The notes beneath the pieces are model-generated. The model made no database searches. It saw nothing but the letters and a program-made list of their open reading frames with translations, and was not told where the DNA came from. The translations under genes and the position numbers were made by a program. Shown in pieces: positions 46,315-59,139 of a stretch of DNA of 64,000 nt. The stretch lies in the NCBI GenBank assembly GCA_030407085.1, contig CM059586.1, forward strand, positions 91,075,501 to 91,139,500, written 5' to 3'. The stretch comes from Trichopria drosophilae (lineage: Eukaryota; Arthropoda; Insecta; Hymenoptera; Diapriidae). Each line of letters starts with the position of its first letter. Position 1 is the first letter of the stretch.

Positions 46315-49278
46315 TCGCGTTGTTAGTTTCCGGGGGCAGGGCTGCTTTAATCAAATTTTTTAATGAACACCTCGCTTTACTACTTTTACGATGTGTTTAA
46401 AGCACTAGTAAAATTATAATAAATTCTTAGTAATACTTACCAAGTAATGAGAATTATAATTAACAATTTTAAACCATTATAATCCATTTTTATTTTATTT
46501 TTCTCGATTTAATTACATTTCTATCCAAACGGAGTTTATGACAAGAATTATAGTGGATGCAAAGAAAGACGGATTCAAGTGCATTAATATTGATGAAAAT
46601 AATTTAAGGTGTTAATATAAAATTAGAATATAAAAATAGCAGTTACTTCGACCCAGACAAGGCATTGGATTTGGTCACAGCGTAAAAAAAAATTATCCTA
46701 TAGTTTTTCATCAAATGTCGACGTTTCAGACCCTAAAACAGCTAAAAAACGAAATAAAAAATGTTTGTCCCTGATCTTGTACGCAAGTACATACGTTCTA
46801 TTTTTTGTCTCGTGATATCTCGCGAACGGTAATCCCGATTTAAAAGCTAAACTTCAATTTGTCATTGTCTAACTTAGATTTGATTAGTTGCTGAAGTCGA
46901 TCTACACGACATTTAGATTACGAAAAAGCTAAAAAAAATACGTTTTTTGCGTTTCTTAACAAAAATACAAATTGCAAAAAAAATGTTTTGAACAAAAAAG
47001 CTAGAATATCCAATTGTATACACAAAAAATATTATACTTTCGTAAAATCAATGGTTTCACCATAAAGGATGAATAAATATGAAATAATCACGTTTTTCGA
47101 TTTATTTTTAAAAAATAAATCAAATTTAAAAATGTTTAAAACAAAAAAGGTATATCATATGCGGTACACAAACTACTTATTTAAGAGTAAACAAAAGGGT
47201 AAAGAACGAGAAAAGTTCATCGCTGATTTTTATAGAATGACTTCCGACTGTAGATATTGTTACTAAAAGTAAAACTTAGATATTTTATGACTTACCATTA
47301 ATGTTACAGATACTGACGAAGTAATCTCCGTTTGTTGCGATAATTTTTTTCTGCAATTCTGTAAATTAAAAATCTTATATTAGCCATATGAAAGAATAAA
47401 ATGAAAAACTAAGATCTAAAATATATATAATTAATTAATAAATGAGTTTATAAAATTGATATCTTATTTCCCGAAATAAAAGTTAACATGTTTAATCAGA
47501 CATCTTAGTTCAGTTTGAAATTGCGATTGTTATAATAAGTGATTTTATACAACACATTGCGATTTACCATTACTTTTTTTGTTAAAAAGTTCATTAATTA
47601 GTCACATCACATTAAAATAAAAAGCATTTGTTTCGACATCATAACGTTTGTTTTGGACTCAAACAAGTAGTAATGTCTTTTTAGGTGAGACTTCGTCCAC
47701 TCGCATTTTTCGAGAATAGACCAATTACTTGGACTTTTCTCTTGTACTATGTAACAGATTTATAATTCTGTTATCACAATTTACTTGCTATAATATTGTT
47801 CAATAATAACAATATACATTTTAAAATAACATTTAATATAACGTTAATGCCCAGTAATATATTCAATTTAATGCGTTTCTACCTTCAATGTCTCCTAATG
47901 TGCAAGAATATAAGACCTAAGGTACTTTTGAATGAAATTTACTATACCTATTGTTACGTCTAGATCTGGCTAGCGAAACTAGAGTACAAATTATTTCTAC
48001 CAATTTGGGCAAGACACGAGTCTTTTACCAGGAGACTCGGCCTACGAAACATACCTAAAAACTTTTTCGTAATGTTTTTTAAGGGGGTAAAAAGGAAAGG
48101 GAGATTGCAGCTGAAGTTTAAAATGTTTTAAGTTCACAGCACGACCAAAACAAACCCTGCGATTCTTTTATGAAGTTCGGTTCGTATATGTAACATTTTT
48201 ATGAAAGAAATAAATTAATAAGTTAATTTAAATGAAATATTTTGTCAATTCAACATTTATTTAACATAAATTATTATCTTCACTTTTTAAATGAATATTA
48301 AAAATTATTAAGTACTCTACACATAAAAAGGAATATCTTGTAAGTTTCCGTGATTAAAACAAACCGAGTTGTAGGAATAAAAAGTGATTTTTGTTAGAAA
48401 TTTCTACGATTCGCCACTCAGATTTTATGCCCGAGTTCCAATTTTCGAACTACACTTTTTTGCTGAAAATGTCATGTCAAATTTACACCTGAAATATAGC
48501 TAGCTGATTTTTTGACACAATGTTTTTGTGACGAAATTATCCGTCTCGACGTACAGATACTAACAAATGGTGGGTTTTCTACATAAGATAGAGATTGAAT
48601 GCTTGTAAATTAATTACAATCGTATTAACTGTACAAATCAGTGTCATACACTCAGCTCACACCTTTGTACAAAAATTATAGCGCAAGTATAATTTAATTG
48701 ATTTAATAGCAACCGTAAACCCTGCATAATGGACAAAATTATGGCCTGCTAATTATTATATAAATAACCAGCTAATAATACGAACAACCTTAACAAGATA
48801 TCTGTTTTGAAGTAAATACCATTATACTCCATTATATTAATGTCGTGGAATTTTCACATAATTATGGTTGTTTAAATTGCATAATAGTATTTATGTATTA
48901 TTGTATAATTTAGGCCATATTATTTCAGATTTATAAAACTAAGAAGTACGAGATTTATTTATAGTAACCCGATAAAGCCGCATCAGTCATATGAACATTA
49001 CAACAAATTCGGATTCACCAACACAAAAAAAAACATTGGTAGAGCATGTCTCATGCACATTCATTAAGAATTGCGAAAGTTATTGCGAATGTACACATTT
49101 GATCCATTACGACATTAGCCAATTTTTGTTGTACGTATGTGATCTATTGTCACTCAAATGGTCAGTCACCGGTTTTGAAGAATTTTAGAGCATTTTTTTC
49201 AACAATTAGAGCTATTTTGAAAATTCAGACTGGAGGATTCCATTTCAATGGACAAAATACATCGATACTTTTATGCCA
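46315..49278. other. AT-rich, gene-poor DNA
   Basis: No supported gene. At 47945-47995, GTCTAGATCTGGCTAGCGAA and ATTTCTACC resemble a fragment of the 31647-32478 element. The other frames are low in complexity. Confidence 0.45.
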
Positions 49279-49282
49279 TTAA

Positions 49283-49621
49283 CCCTTTCTGGCACATATT
49301 TTTCTGATGAACCATTTTTCGTGAAACTGCTTTTCGGATCGTTGATTACGACTCTGAACTCAGATTTTGAAAATTGAAATTGGCGGATAAAGATGGCCGC
49401 CAGAAACGAGAAAACTTACTTGATAGAGAAGAAACTGGGTACTCTGAGTTCATATTTATAATCAGCAACCCTTGTTTGTAAATCATCTTTAATAAACATT
49501 GATATAAATGCAATGTTAAGCACTTTTCAACTCCCACTTATATCAGATTTTAAAGAAACCGGGCGCAAATACATTATTTTGTCTTTAAAAACTCTCATTT
49601 TTAACTGGGTTCCGGAAAGGG
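49283..49621. mobile_element. TTAA-flanked short element, 339 bp (piggyBac-like MITE)
   Basis: TTAA at 49279-49282 is followed by CCCTTTCTGGCACATA; the right end, in reverse, is CCCTTTCCGGAACCCA next to TTAA at 49622-49625. The interior carries GATTACGACTCTGAACTCAG and TGGCGGATAAAGATGGCCGC, the same module as in the 27559 and 8635 elements. The frames across it are incidental. Confidence 0.75.
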
Positions 49622-49832
49622 TTAATCCGGGTTTAGAGCTGACTTTGTTTTTCTCAAAACTGCGACATTCATACAATACACTATCCTGGTATCCCCACAA
49701 AAAACAACCTAATAATGTTGACTTCGATTCGAATTCAGCATACAAAAATACACGGAAATATGCTAGTGTAGTCTCGGCCAAAAAGCTTTGTTTTGTGCAC
49801 TTGTGTAATCTTCAAGCAAGATGTTCATACAG

Positions 49833-50850
49833 TTGTATGTATGTATGTCTTTATTATACCATGACTAAAAAGTCATGTGGTAAGAAAAAAAATATCGTAA
49901 TTGCAATAAACAATCTACAATATTTGATACAATAGATAATACAGAAGAAAGAAGAATCAAATACAAAGTAAATGCATTAATTACAAAGTATGCTCTACAT
50001 CAAAATTTCGCTCGCTCAATATTGTTTGACAATGCATATTTCTAATAAGTATTAGTAGAGAACATTTTGAACGCTAAGGTGTCTAAAAAATAAGTCCGAC
50101 GTATTTAACGGTCATCCATTCCATTTTATTACGATATGGGGTAATATGAGTGTCCCGTCTAAGAGAAAATATAAATCTAATGTTATTGTTTATGAGACGC
50201 TGCAATTTAATATTAAGGTATTCGGATGTATCATCGTAAACTAAACAAGCGTAGTCGATATGTGGCATTATCAAAGATTGTACAACTAGTATTTTTATAT
50301 TAGGAGAGAGAAAATTGCCACGAAATTTCAATGCATGCAGGGTGCCATATACTGAGCGGAGTATTTTAGCAATATGGCTATTCCAAGTAATGTTCGACGA
50401 TAAAATAACTCCAAGATCTTTGACCGTTTCGGTCATAACTGTGCCGTCAATGATTAAAGGTGCAACATGATGGTTGTGTAACATAGACAATTTTCGTGAA
50501 GTGCCAAAGATAATTGCTTGCATTTTTTTTTCATATTTAATGAGATTCCGTTTGTTTTACTCCAACTAGCAATCGCTTGACCATCATAACTTAGTTTCTC
50601 GATGGTAACATTAAGATCATCGAGCGAAGATGACAGGTAGATTTGAAGATCATCAGCAAACATCATTGCTGTATCTTTGCAGAAGGTTAGAGATTTAAGA
50701 ATGGCATTAATAAAAATTAAGAAAAATATAGGACCAGAATTCGATCCTTGTGGTATCCGATGAACTCCTCAGACGTTCCGAGGTTACCTTCTAGGTCCAT
50801 CACTGATTGCGTCCTACCAGATATTACTATATAACAATTAATTATGGTAG
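49833..50850 (-). pseudogene. 5'-truncated non-LTR retrotransposon (LINE) reverse transcriptase
   Basis: On the minus strand the translation begins ISGRTQSVMDLEG, then after a frameshift RIPQGSNSGPIFFLIFINAI (usual form GVPQGSVLGPLLF), then MMFADDLQIYLSSSLDDL with the catalytic FADD at about 50649-50660. After another frame change comes the thumb/connection region VKDLGVILSSNITWNSHI, then VVQSLIMPHIDYACLVYDD, KLQRLINNNIRFIFSLRRD. The 3' UTR ends in a TATAATAAAGACATACATAC-type tail at 49833. The apurinic endonuclease and the 5' half are absent. The FADD and the PHIDYACLVYDD-type tail place it among insect jockey/CR1-like LINEs; the clade is not resolved. Confidence 0.9.
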
Positions 50851-52687
50851 CCATTGATAATTTCTATTAAAATAGTCTTGAGTGCGTACCTAAAAGTTTA
50901 GCAAATCTATAATGCATTGCCACAGTCGCTATCCGATCAGTGGAAGCAGTTGGTTGAAACGTTCAAAGCGAGTCGTATCCATAATAAAAACATCGCCTGC
51001 GTAAATAAAATCAGTGATCCAGGTAGACTTTCGGCGTGGGAGTTGGCAAAGATCGAAGGAGCAGGCAGAAGGGGAAAGGCCATAAGGGAACGGAGGTGAG
51101 AGCTACTTGTGGGCGGATCTACGAGAGGTGGTGGAGGTTAAGAAGGAGGCGACCGTCTAGTAAAGGAGCCACCTCGACAAAAGTCGTATGATCTCCTAAG
51201 GAATATTACGCCGCAGGACCTTTCGTCCGTACGCGTTACGGCGCATTATCCTCAGATGCATTCAGGCTCTGCCATATATGATTTCATTCTAAACTGCTTA
51301 TCTCGTATATTTCGCTTATCCCTGGATCTTTGCAATTTCACGCAGCTGCAGCGCGTTTGGTGCACGCGTTTCTTGGAGAACGCATATGTGCATACGTAAA
51401 GTGTTGCGGGGAACACAAGGCAGCAGCTTCCACCTTCCCTCCCATTACGGGCAAGTTTTATCAGTCGATAAAACCGGTCGATCCTTCAATCGCTTTCTCT
51501 CCGCTGCCCTTTTACAATGCGATTTGCATAACGCCTGCGTACTAGCTCTGATTGCGCGTAATTAGCGACTCGCGCCCACGTATTTAGGTACGATCTACTC
51601 TGTACGGAGAAAAACGAATGCTCCAGCTATGTGACGCGGGTATTTATGATTCCGATACGCCTTCTATTGCTTTTCGCAGAAGTCTCCTTGAAACCAGTCC
51701 TTATTATTAATTGTTATTACTTTGCACTTTTGCGCGACGCGGAATGCGCGACTTCTCCCGGTTCTTTGCAACCTTTTAACGCCCCGAGTCTTCTTTATTT
51801 CATAGAATTTACAGTGAAATTGTTAGATCCAAGTACTACTTAAACGTAATAGACAAAGTCTAGAACGCTCGTTAGATTATATTAACATCATTTTTATAGC
51901 GCGTTAAGAACCACTCACGAAGAGTCTCCTGAAGCACTTTTTTAGCAGTTGCTGTTACATTTATAACGATTACATTCCAACAATTTTTGATTTTTTACTA
52001 GAAAATGGACTACATATGCTATAAAACATGTTTTTGTCACGCCTGCACAAATTCGATGTCTTTATGTGCCGGTAAAGTAATCAGAAAGGCATCGTTTGCC
52101 GCCGGGCACCACAGCTGTGCTTCTGCGCATGTGCAAAGGGCGATCGAGCATATTTTGCCGCCCACCGTGCCTTTTTTGAATTTAAAAAGACGGCTAGAGG
52201 TTAAAATTGTTAACTTGACCAACATTCAAAAATCCTAATATTGTTCTTACATAGTTTAGCAGTACCATAACTTTTGGCTAAATAGTGTCACATCATTTTT
52301 TTGGTACACCATGTTGCATAACTGATATAGGAAGGTAATGGAATTGCATCTAGTTCGATAACTATCCCGGCGTCTCAGAAAAACTTTAAGAGCAGAACTA
52401 TTTAGGTAATAGTCAATCTTGTCAGTTTTTCTTTACTTGGCTTTTTGAAATCACTTCAAATTCGAAACTATGGTCCTAATAATTCGTCAACATCTATATT
52501 TACTAGAATTATACCTGTTTCACACCGTACATTCATTTTAATACAAATATAAACTAGTTTGCACTTACACCTAAGTTTAAAAGTTATGTGGATTTGCTTA
52601 TAGGCATACGATGAATTCTGTGGCATTTTTTCAATTAATGTATGTTTTTTAGTGTTATATAACCGTTGAGAATTTTGTGGATACTTT
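50851..52687. other. Intergenic DNA; GC-richer island at about 50930-51800
   Basis: Frames of 60-77 codons occur (50917, 51330, 51631, 52005) without recognisable domains; the last overlaps a minus frame of similar length. Candidate conserved non-coding DNA; no gene model supported. Confidence 0.35.
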
Positions 52688-52775
52688 TATAGGATATACT
52701 GTTTAGTACTGACAATCAGTACTAGGTAAGTGTTTTGCCGATGGTGAACTCCGGCATACCAACATTTCTACTGTT
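52688..52775. repeat. CAGTACTG-type repeat, end fragment
   Basis: TAGTACTGACAATCAGTACTAGG, then GCCGATGGTGAACTCCGGCA, then CCAACATTTCTACTG. It shares its end with the 29325-29580 block and appears truncated on the left. Confidence 0.75.
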
Positions 52776-53279
52776 ATAGGGAAAATTTTGTTTCTACCAC
52801 GTACAAGTAACGCTCTTGGTAAAAAAATTACTGTTTTGCACTGAAAAAATATCTTTTTTAAATAATGTTGGTTAAGCGCCTTACAACTGGCAGTTATAGA
52901 CTTTATGGTAGCAATGCAATTTTTAAGTTTAATTTCATCTTAATTCATTTCACTCTTATTTTATTTCAATGGTAAAAACTTGTCTGTTCGATTAGTGGTA
53001 CTGCAAATTTAATTTACCATTTTTAAACATGTTAAAAAACAAACATTTTCGATTGTATTTTGTTTTTCCAAAAAAATGAGGTTCTTAATGCAAAAAGATT
53101 CGAAGTGCCGGGAGGACTCCCAAAATAGCATTGCTACAATAATGTCTGTAATTGCTCGTTATAAAATCTTCAACCAAAATTATATATACCCGTATAAAAA
53201 ACATATGCATAAAACTCTAATTCGGTTTATCTTTTTTAAAATTCTAACGAACGCTGTACAATTACTAAATTTCACATTC
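52776..53279. other. No gene recognised
   Basis: AT-rich DNA with low-complexity frames only. Confidence 0.45.
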
Positions 53280-53400
53280 TTTTGAAATTCAACATTATTT
53301 ATTGCAATTTCAAAATATTTTATTGTAATTTTACAATATTTTATTAGTTTTACAACATTTTCTTGTAATTTTGCAGTTCTTGTGCAATTTTGGAACATTG
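53280..53400. repeat. TTGTAATTTTACAA-type word array
   Basis: Five spaced variants of TTG(T/C)AATTT(T/C)(A/G)CA, separated by AATATTTTATT-like words, lie in 120 bases. It is low in complexity and may be a degenerate motif array. Confidence 0.4.
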
Positions 53401-55714
53401 ATTGCTAGAATTATTTCTGATAACTGTGGAAAACCAACAATGTTAAACATTTTTTCTCCATAAAGTCCAAAAATGAACGAAACTTTCAACGCTGTAAAAT
53501 TTGTTCTTGTAAACAAATTCAAAGAAAAAATGTAATTTCTTCAAAAAAATACCGATTTTTCAACGTTTCTTTGCAAGAACCGCGTTTTTTAACATTGAAA
53601 AGGGCAATACTGACCATTCCATAACGTACTCGCCGCGTATTCTTGCTACGTCTTTCTTCTTCCGGCCGATTTTTTTTCAAAAAATAAAATGGCGACTTTA
53701 ATATTGCGTCTTCAAGTTGTATTTTTGTTATGTTTGATATTATGCAAAGAATCTGGCAAATTGATATGACTTTCGTTACTATTTGCATCATTTAGGATAA
53801 TCCCCACTCTTCAAAACGAGGAATTAGTCGATTACATACAATTTTTTGGCATAAAGTTATGGTCATTTTAAGGAAATATATTTGAGATAAAGTTTAGGAT
53901 TGATATGTATGAGAATAGTACTAAATAGTGCAGTAGTAAAAAAAAATAAAAATTTGTTACATTCTGAACATAACCTAAAAAATATAAAAAAAAAAAGTGT
54001 ATTTTCCGAATACATAACTTCAGATATCTCAAACTTTTGACATAATAAGCCGATTCAGGCCATGAATTCAGATTCTACGTTCAACATTACGGCGCCTACG
54101 CCATCCATAAGATCTGATTTTTATAGACCTGTACTAACTTAAGGTAGTTAGACCACAAGATATAGTAAATATTTATTATCCTTTCCAAAAATTTAATTTT
54201 CATTATTAATTATACTGCTGACGAGAGGAAAGCATTACAATTCTTTAAAAAGGTTGAAACCTGCAAAAATAATTTGTTAAACAACTTTTATTAATGACTC
54301 AATTTTGACTCTTTTCGCGAGCTCAAAATTTTGTACAAATTAATGAATCTTAATGAGTGACGGCTTCTTTTTCTATAAAATGATACTCTTCAATTTTACC
54401 GTACGATTTTTGCAAATTTCCGAATCTAACGTAAAATACCTCTATTTATTTTAGAAAAAAATTATAACTTTTCACAATTTCTGAATAATGTTAGTGTTCA
54501 GGTAAAAAAATTAGATTAATTAGTTGGTTAAAATTGTAAAGAATCTATTTCTTACAAAAATAAGCCATCATTCATTTTTAAAAAAAGTTTAACTATCGAT
54601 AAGAAGAAATTTAGAATCATTACCAAATGTTGTTTAACAAATTACTTTTGCAGGTCTCAGTTTGTTCAAGAGAATTAATACTTTCTCCATTCAACAATGT
54701 TATTAATAAAAATTAAATGTTTAGAAACGTTATTAAATAGGTTTCCCAAACATAATGTATCTCGGGGGTTAACTACTTTAAGATGTGTACTCCCCATCGG
54801 TTGGGGTCGCAAAATGTTTTATTTTATTGTTAAAATTCACTTGTCAAGTTTTTTATCGGTCATATACAAGGGGAATTTTTTAGGAATACAACTTTAATCT
54901 ACACCTAAGGGATAAATTGTAGGGCAAAATGGATTATTTGAGAAAGATGTGGTTTCTAAAAAATTGCAAAGTCGCAAAATTCATAGAATTAACTAATTGA
55001 GAGAGATGCCTAGACTTGAAAAATACGTGAAAAGAAATAAGTAGTGAGCACAAAGAGAAAAGTTGTTGCTCCAACTACAAAAAATAGTAAACACGTCCCA
55101 GTTATAGTTTCTACTTGGCGTTTCTACATTAGATTAGTTGTCATTTTCTTTGTTAGAACAACTACTTTTATAACCAGAAAAAATAGTACGGTCGTATTTA
55201 ACCAAAACATTTTTTTTAATGCAGATCAGATTCCATTTACTGCCTATATCACTTATACAACCTAACCTATCAGGATATTCATGTATCACTTTAGAATTTT
55301 AAAATTCTGCCGCCTTTTTAAATTCAAAACTATTAACATGTTTGTAATTACAGGAAAACGAACATTGTCGCCACGTCCCGATCGGACAACTATTCTTTGT
55401 TGTCTTTAACAACTTTGCGAACCAATGAAAATACTTCAAACGATTAAAATTTAGAAATTAGAGTAACAAATTGCGAAGCGTGGTATATAAAATATTCCTT
55501 ACATTTTTTAATAATAATTGTTCGGTAAATTTTCTTGCAAAATATTTTGCATGAAGCATCATAAACGATCCTAACGGTTAGTCTCTAAAATAAGATTTTA
55601 CGGCCTCGTAGCAATCGTTCAAGAATGGCCACAACGGATGCCTCCTCTCTTATACCTTTACGCTATCTATATTCAATAAAAAAAAATGACAAATCGTTAT
55701 TTTACAGCGTTACT
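53401..55714. other. AT-rich, gene-poor DNA
   Basis: Frames such as 90 codons minus at 53519-53791 and 73 codons plus at 55044-55265 have no recognisable domain. GAATTCAGATTCTACGTTC at about 54064 is reminiscent of the dispersed TACGAATCTGA module. Confidence 0.45.
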
Positions 55715-55910
55715 AATACCCGCTAGTACTGGTGCTGCGCCAAAGCATGACTGGCAGTCATTATTAAAGGCTAGCATCCAGTACTGGGACAATACTACGC
55801 CGGAGGTAAAACTCAATACTGATTTGCAGTACTGGAACAACTTCGACATTTAGAACTGGTCAGCGATACCTGCTAGTACTGGCGCAGAACCAGTGTAGTA
55901 GTTGTACTTA
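55715..55910. repeat. AGTACTG-type repeat (diverged)
   Basis: Two copies of TACC(C/T)GCTAGTACTGG(T/C)GC (about 55718 and 55868) bracket AGTACTGGGACAATACTACG and CAGTACTGGAACAAC. It belongs to the CAGTACTG group, with CTAGTACTGG as its local variant. Confidence 0.65.
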
Positions 55911-57149
55911 TTTAAATTACATTTACACAAGAAAGATTTATGTGTGTCTTTGGACAGATTAGTTTCTCCAATTATTAAAAATAAGTATAATTTCAAGTAA
56001 ACTAACTTGAAATGTCATTGGATTTACATGATTAAAAATATTAACAACTGGATTTGTTTTAAACAAAATTCTAAAGACTATAACTTGCAAAATGTTTTTT
56101 ATCTGCTTTAAAGTGTCCAAGTGGATAATAACTTATTATATTATATCCTACTAATTAATTTTTATGAGGAGTTATAACGTAGTAACTCAATAAATTACTC
56201 ATTACATGCATTAAGTGAAAAAAAATATATTATTTAAAAAATAGAAACCTTGAATACAAAAATTGTCATTCCCCGTTGACATTTCGGCGTGAATAATCTT
56301 CCATAATTCAATGTCAATAGTTTAAAAATGCCACACAGTTTAAAGTAGCAACTTGCAGTTCTTTTGACATTTGAGGTTAGGTACGTTATAACCGCACTTA
56401 AAAAAAAACTTACCAATTAAGACATATTTGGCGTTAATTTATGGATATTTCTTAACACTTAAAATAGCTTTGTATTTTAATTATCGCGAAAATGAACAAC
56501 TGTTCATATTTAAATATTGGATTCGCCTTAATAAAAAGTACGATTCCTTAACTAAGAAGCGTTTCTAACCGTAACGAACTCTTTTCCAAAGAGTATTTAC
56601 GATCTGTCACTTGAGATTTCTGGAATGTCTTTGACCCTTTCTCTGATTTTATTCCGAGTGCATACAAAAATAAACGTATGCTAGAGGTAGCTTATGGAGG
56701 TCTTACTGCATCTTATGTTTTCTGTCAGACTACCAGCACGTAATACTAACATCACTGTACACGTGTCTGGTAACCTTCACATAGAATATTTAGTTCAAGG
56801 TTACAACCTTCTAGTAAACTTATCGTGAGCTAGCGCGAAGGAGGTACTAGAAAGTTATATTGCAGCCTCCCAGGTCGTTAATAAATATTTCACTACATTT
56901 CATTATTAACATAAGATCCAAGTTTTAGAAAAATAAATATTGTTTGCAGCGAGTTGTTAATTTTTCTTGTGAATAAATTAAAAAATATAACCGAATTAAA
57001 ATAACCCACCGTCGAATCACTAGTTAGTTGTTAGCTGATAAAAATTGTGCACTTCACAAACTTTTCACTACTGAAACAATACACGAAAACTACACAACGC
57101 GGTACAATATGTCGGCAAACGTAATCAGTAAAACATTGCTTAAATGACA
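55911..57149. other. No gene recognised
   Basis: AT-rich. AACCTTCTAGTAAACTTATC and TACTAGAAAGTT at about 56806-56855 could pair as a short imperfect hairpin. Confidence 0.4.
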
Positions 57150-58190
57150 CTATGATAAAAAACTGCAATCAAGATTTTCGAAACGATTTCTCACTCGATA
57201 CAGATACTTCCGGTATGTTAGAAACCGGGTATTTTTACGGCAGTCGAACGATTCTGTCGCGATGTTCCGACCGGAATATTGCCGGATCGAGTTCTCGGTG
57301 GACGGGTAGGGGCTCGGAGAGGTTGGAAGGAGTGGGTCAAAGGTCAGGGCTATGCCGTACGACCCGTGACCTTTGACTTTTGTGATCTCCACGAACACAG
57401 TCGACCCGAGCGTTTCGTCTTCTTCCTTCTCTCTGTCTTCTTCTCCTTATATCGTTAAAGATAGCTCTATCCTCCTCAAGAACTTCTTTTTATTCGCTAG
57501 TTATCTCTCTCTTGTATTTTCTACTCCCTGGTATAGGCGGTCGTTTAGTCTCTGCTTCTCTGTTTTCTGCCAACTTCCCTTCCCGCCCTGAAATGTCAGC
57601 CAACCCGGCTAGTTCTGTATGTATATAACTGATTTAGTTAGGATATTGTCTGGAGTAAAGTATGAGTAGCTCAACACTGACGTATGAAATTGTTAATAGG
57701 TATTCAATGTCTGCCTTCCACGTTTACATGTACAGATTAACCGAATTTAGGTAGATTAAGGTGTAATTGAGTGAAGAGCATGCAATTCTTGTGAACTTAT
57801 TTCTCCTTTACAAAGTTAAGAAATCTTTCACTATTTCAGTTGGTAATTCAAGATTTTACATTTCAGTAATTCTTTAATTACAATACAATTAATTGCAGAC
57901 CGAATCCATCTCAAATTAAAAAAAAAATTGCAGGTGGGGTCTCCGATTTTTTCCAATTTGAGATGTTGAAATTACTTAGTTCAAGTCTTGCTAGTAATTT
58001 TTTTGGAATTTATGAATATGTGCATTCTTGAGGTCACAATAGAGTTTTCACCAAAAAAAACAATACAAATATTTTTCGAAATGTTCACATTTCATAAAAC
58101 ATAAATATTTTTAAAATTCTTTCTTGTCTTATGTCGCATTTTCAGTCCTTTTTCGAACCCCATTTAAAATGTTGAAAAATAGTGAAATAT
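57150..58190. other. GC-richer island (57150-57600) with a pyrimidine-rich tract, then AT-rich DNA
   Basis: Overlapping plus and minus frames of 74 and 82 codons lie at the start of the island, followed by a TTC/TCT-rich tract read as a Ser/Phe-rich frame (57373-57591). None resembles a known protein. Confidence 0.35.
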
Positions 58191-58192
58191 TA

Positions 58193-58546
58193 CAAAATGA
58201 CGGCCATCTTTTAAAAACTTAATTTTCTCAAAAACATAATTTTTTTAAAGAGGTAGTGAATCAATCGATGAACTGAGTCAATAAAACGAGTTTTAGCATT
58301 TTTAGCAACGTTTTGATTATCAAATATTTTTGGTAAGTGGATAGATGAATGACGAATCTTTTCCAATACGTTTGGTTGCCTCTAAAAGTCTGTGTCAGAC
58401 GCAGATTTATTTGTTTACAAAATGATTAGGTGTATCATTATTAAAAATGTGATAAATTTGATATTTTTCCATAGAATTTCAGAGACAAAAACGATGTTTT
58501 TGAGAAAATGAACTTTTATATTTTAAAAAAAATCGTCGTCATTTTG

Positions 58547-58549
<3 letters not shown>
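58193..58549. repeat. Fold-back repeat abutting a LINE tail
   Basis: ACAAAATGACGGCCATCTTTT with AATTTTCTCAAAAACAT at the left pairs with ATGTTTTTGAGAAAAT and AATCGTCGTCATTTTGT at the right. The right arm ends exactly where the (ATTT)n tail of the next LINE starts. Confidence 0.6.
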
Positions 58550-58550
<1 letters not shown>

Positions 58551-58581
<31 letters not shown>

Positions 58582-58590
58582 TTATTAATA
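58551..58590. repeat. (ATTT)n simple repeat, probable LINE 3' tail
   Basis: About nine ATTT units. On the minus strand this is an AAAT-repeat tail directly downstream of the LINE C-terminal frame, as expected for simple-repeat-tailed LINEs. Confidence 0.8.
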
Positions 58591-59120
58591 TGCGGACAAA
58601 ATGGTCCTTAACACAATAGGAAAGCAATGCTGATGATACATACATACAAAATATAACAGATGTAGAAATTACAATAAAGACAATAAAAAATCGTAATACA
58701 AATAGACGCACGCTTAAACGTACAATCAATCGTAATATCTGTAATTAGACTAGACACGGTATTTTTATAAGAAGCTAGCGAAGGGAGAGATCGAGTGGAT
58801 ACATCGAGTTTATTCCATTCCCGTTTTAGGCGCGGGATGGTATGGTAAATAACGTAGTTCCTCTTGCAAGTCGATTCTTTCAGTCCGTTGCGGCATAGTG
58901 GCATCACCCTATTTTTAAACAATTTTTTTGCAAATTCAAAGTAGTTTTTATTCGATTTAGCCACTACTTTTGTAATTTTATGCTTACTGGATGTTACAAA
59001 ATGAAAATTCGTGGGAAAAATATTTAAAATCATTGTCAATGTATTGATAAACAATAAAAAATTTATAAAAAAAGGCCTTTTTATAATAAAAAATTCATTA
59101 TTGAAGAATCGTTTAGACAT
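58591..59120 (-). pseudogene. LINE 3' fragment (C-terminal end of reverse transcriptase ORF)
   Basis: The minus frame contains RNGLKESTCKRNYVIYHTIP, then RLKREWNKLDVSTRSLPSLA and SYKNTVSSLI. This fits the end of insect LINE ORF2 proteins (a W-N-x-L segment, then a short S-x-K/Y-x-x-L helix). The more N-terminal part (MSKRFFNNEFF...) is Phe/Asn-rich, hydrophobic and probably out of the original frame. No catalytic motif remains. The 3' side runs into the ATTT-repeat tail. Confidence 0.6.
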
Positions 59121-59139
59121 CGCCTTATGAAAGTCATGG

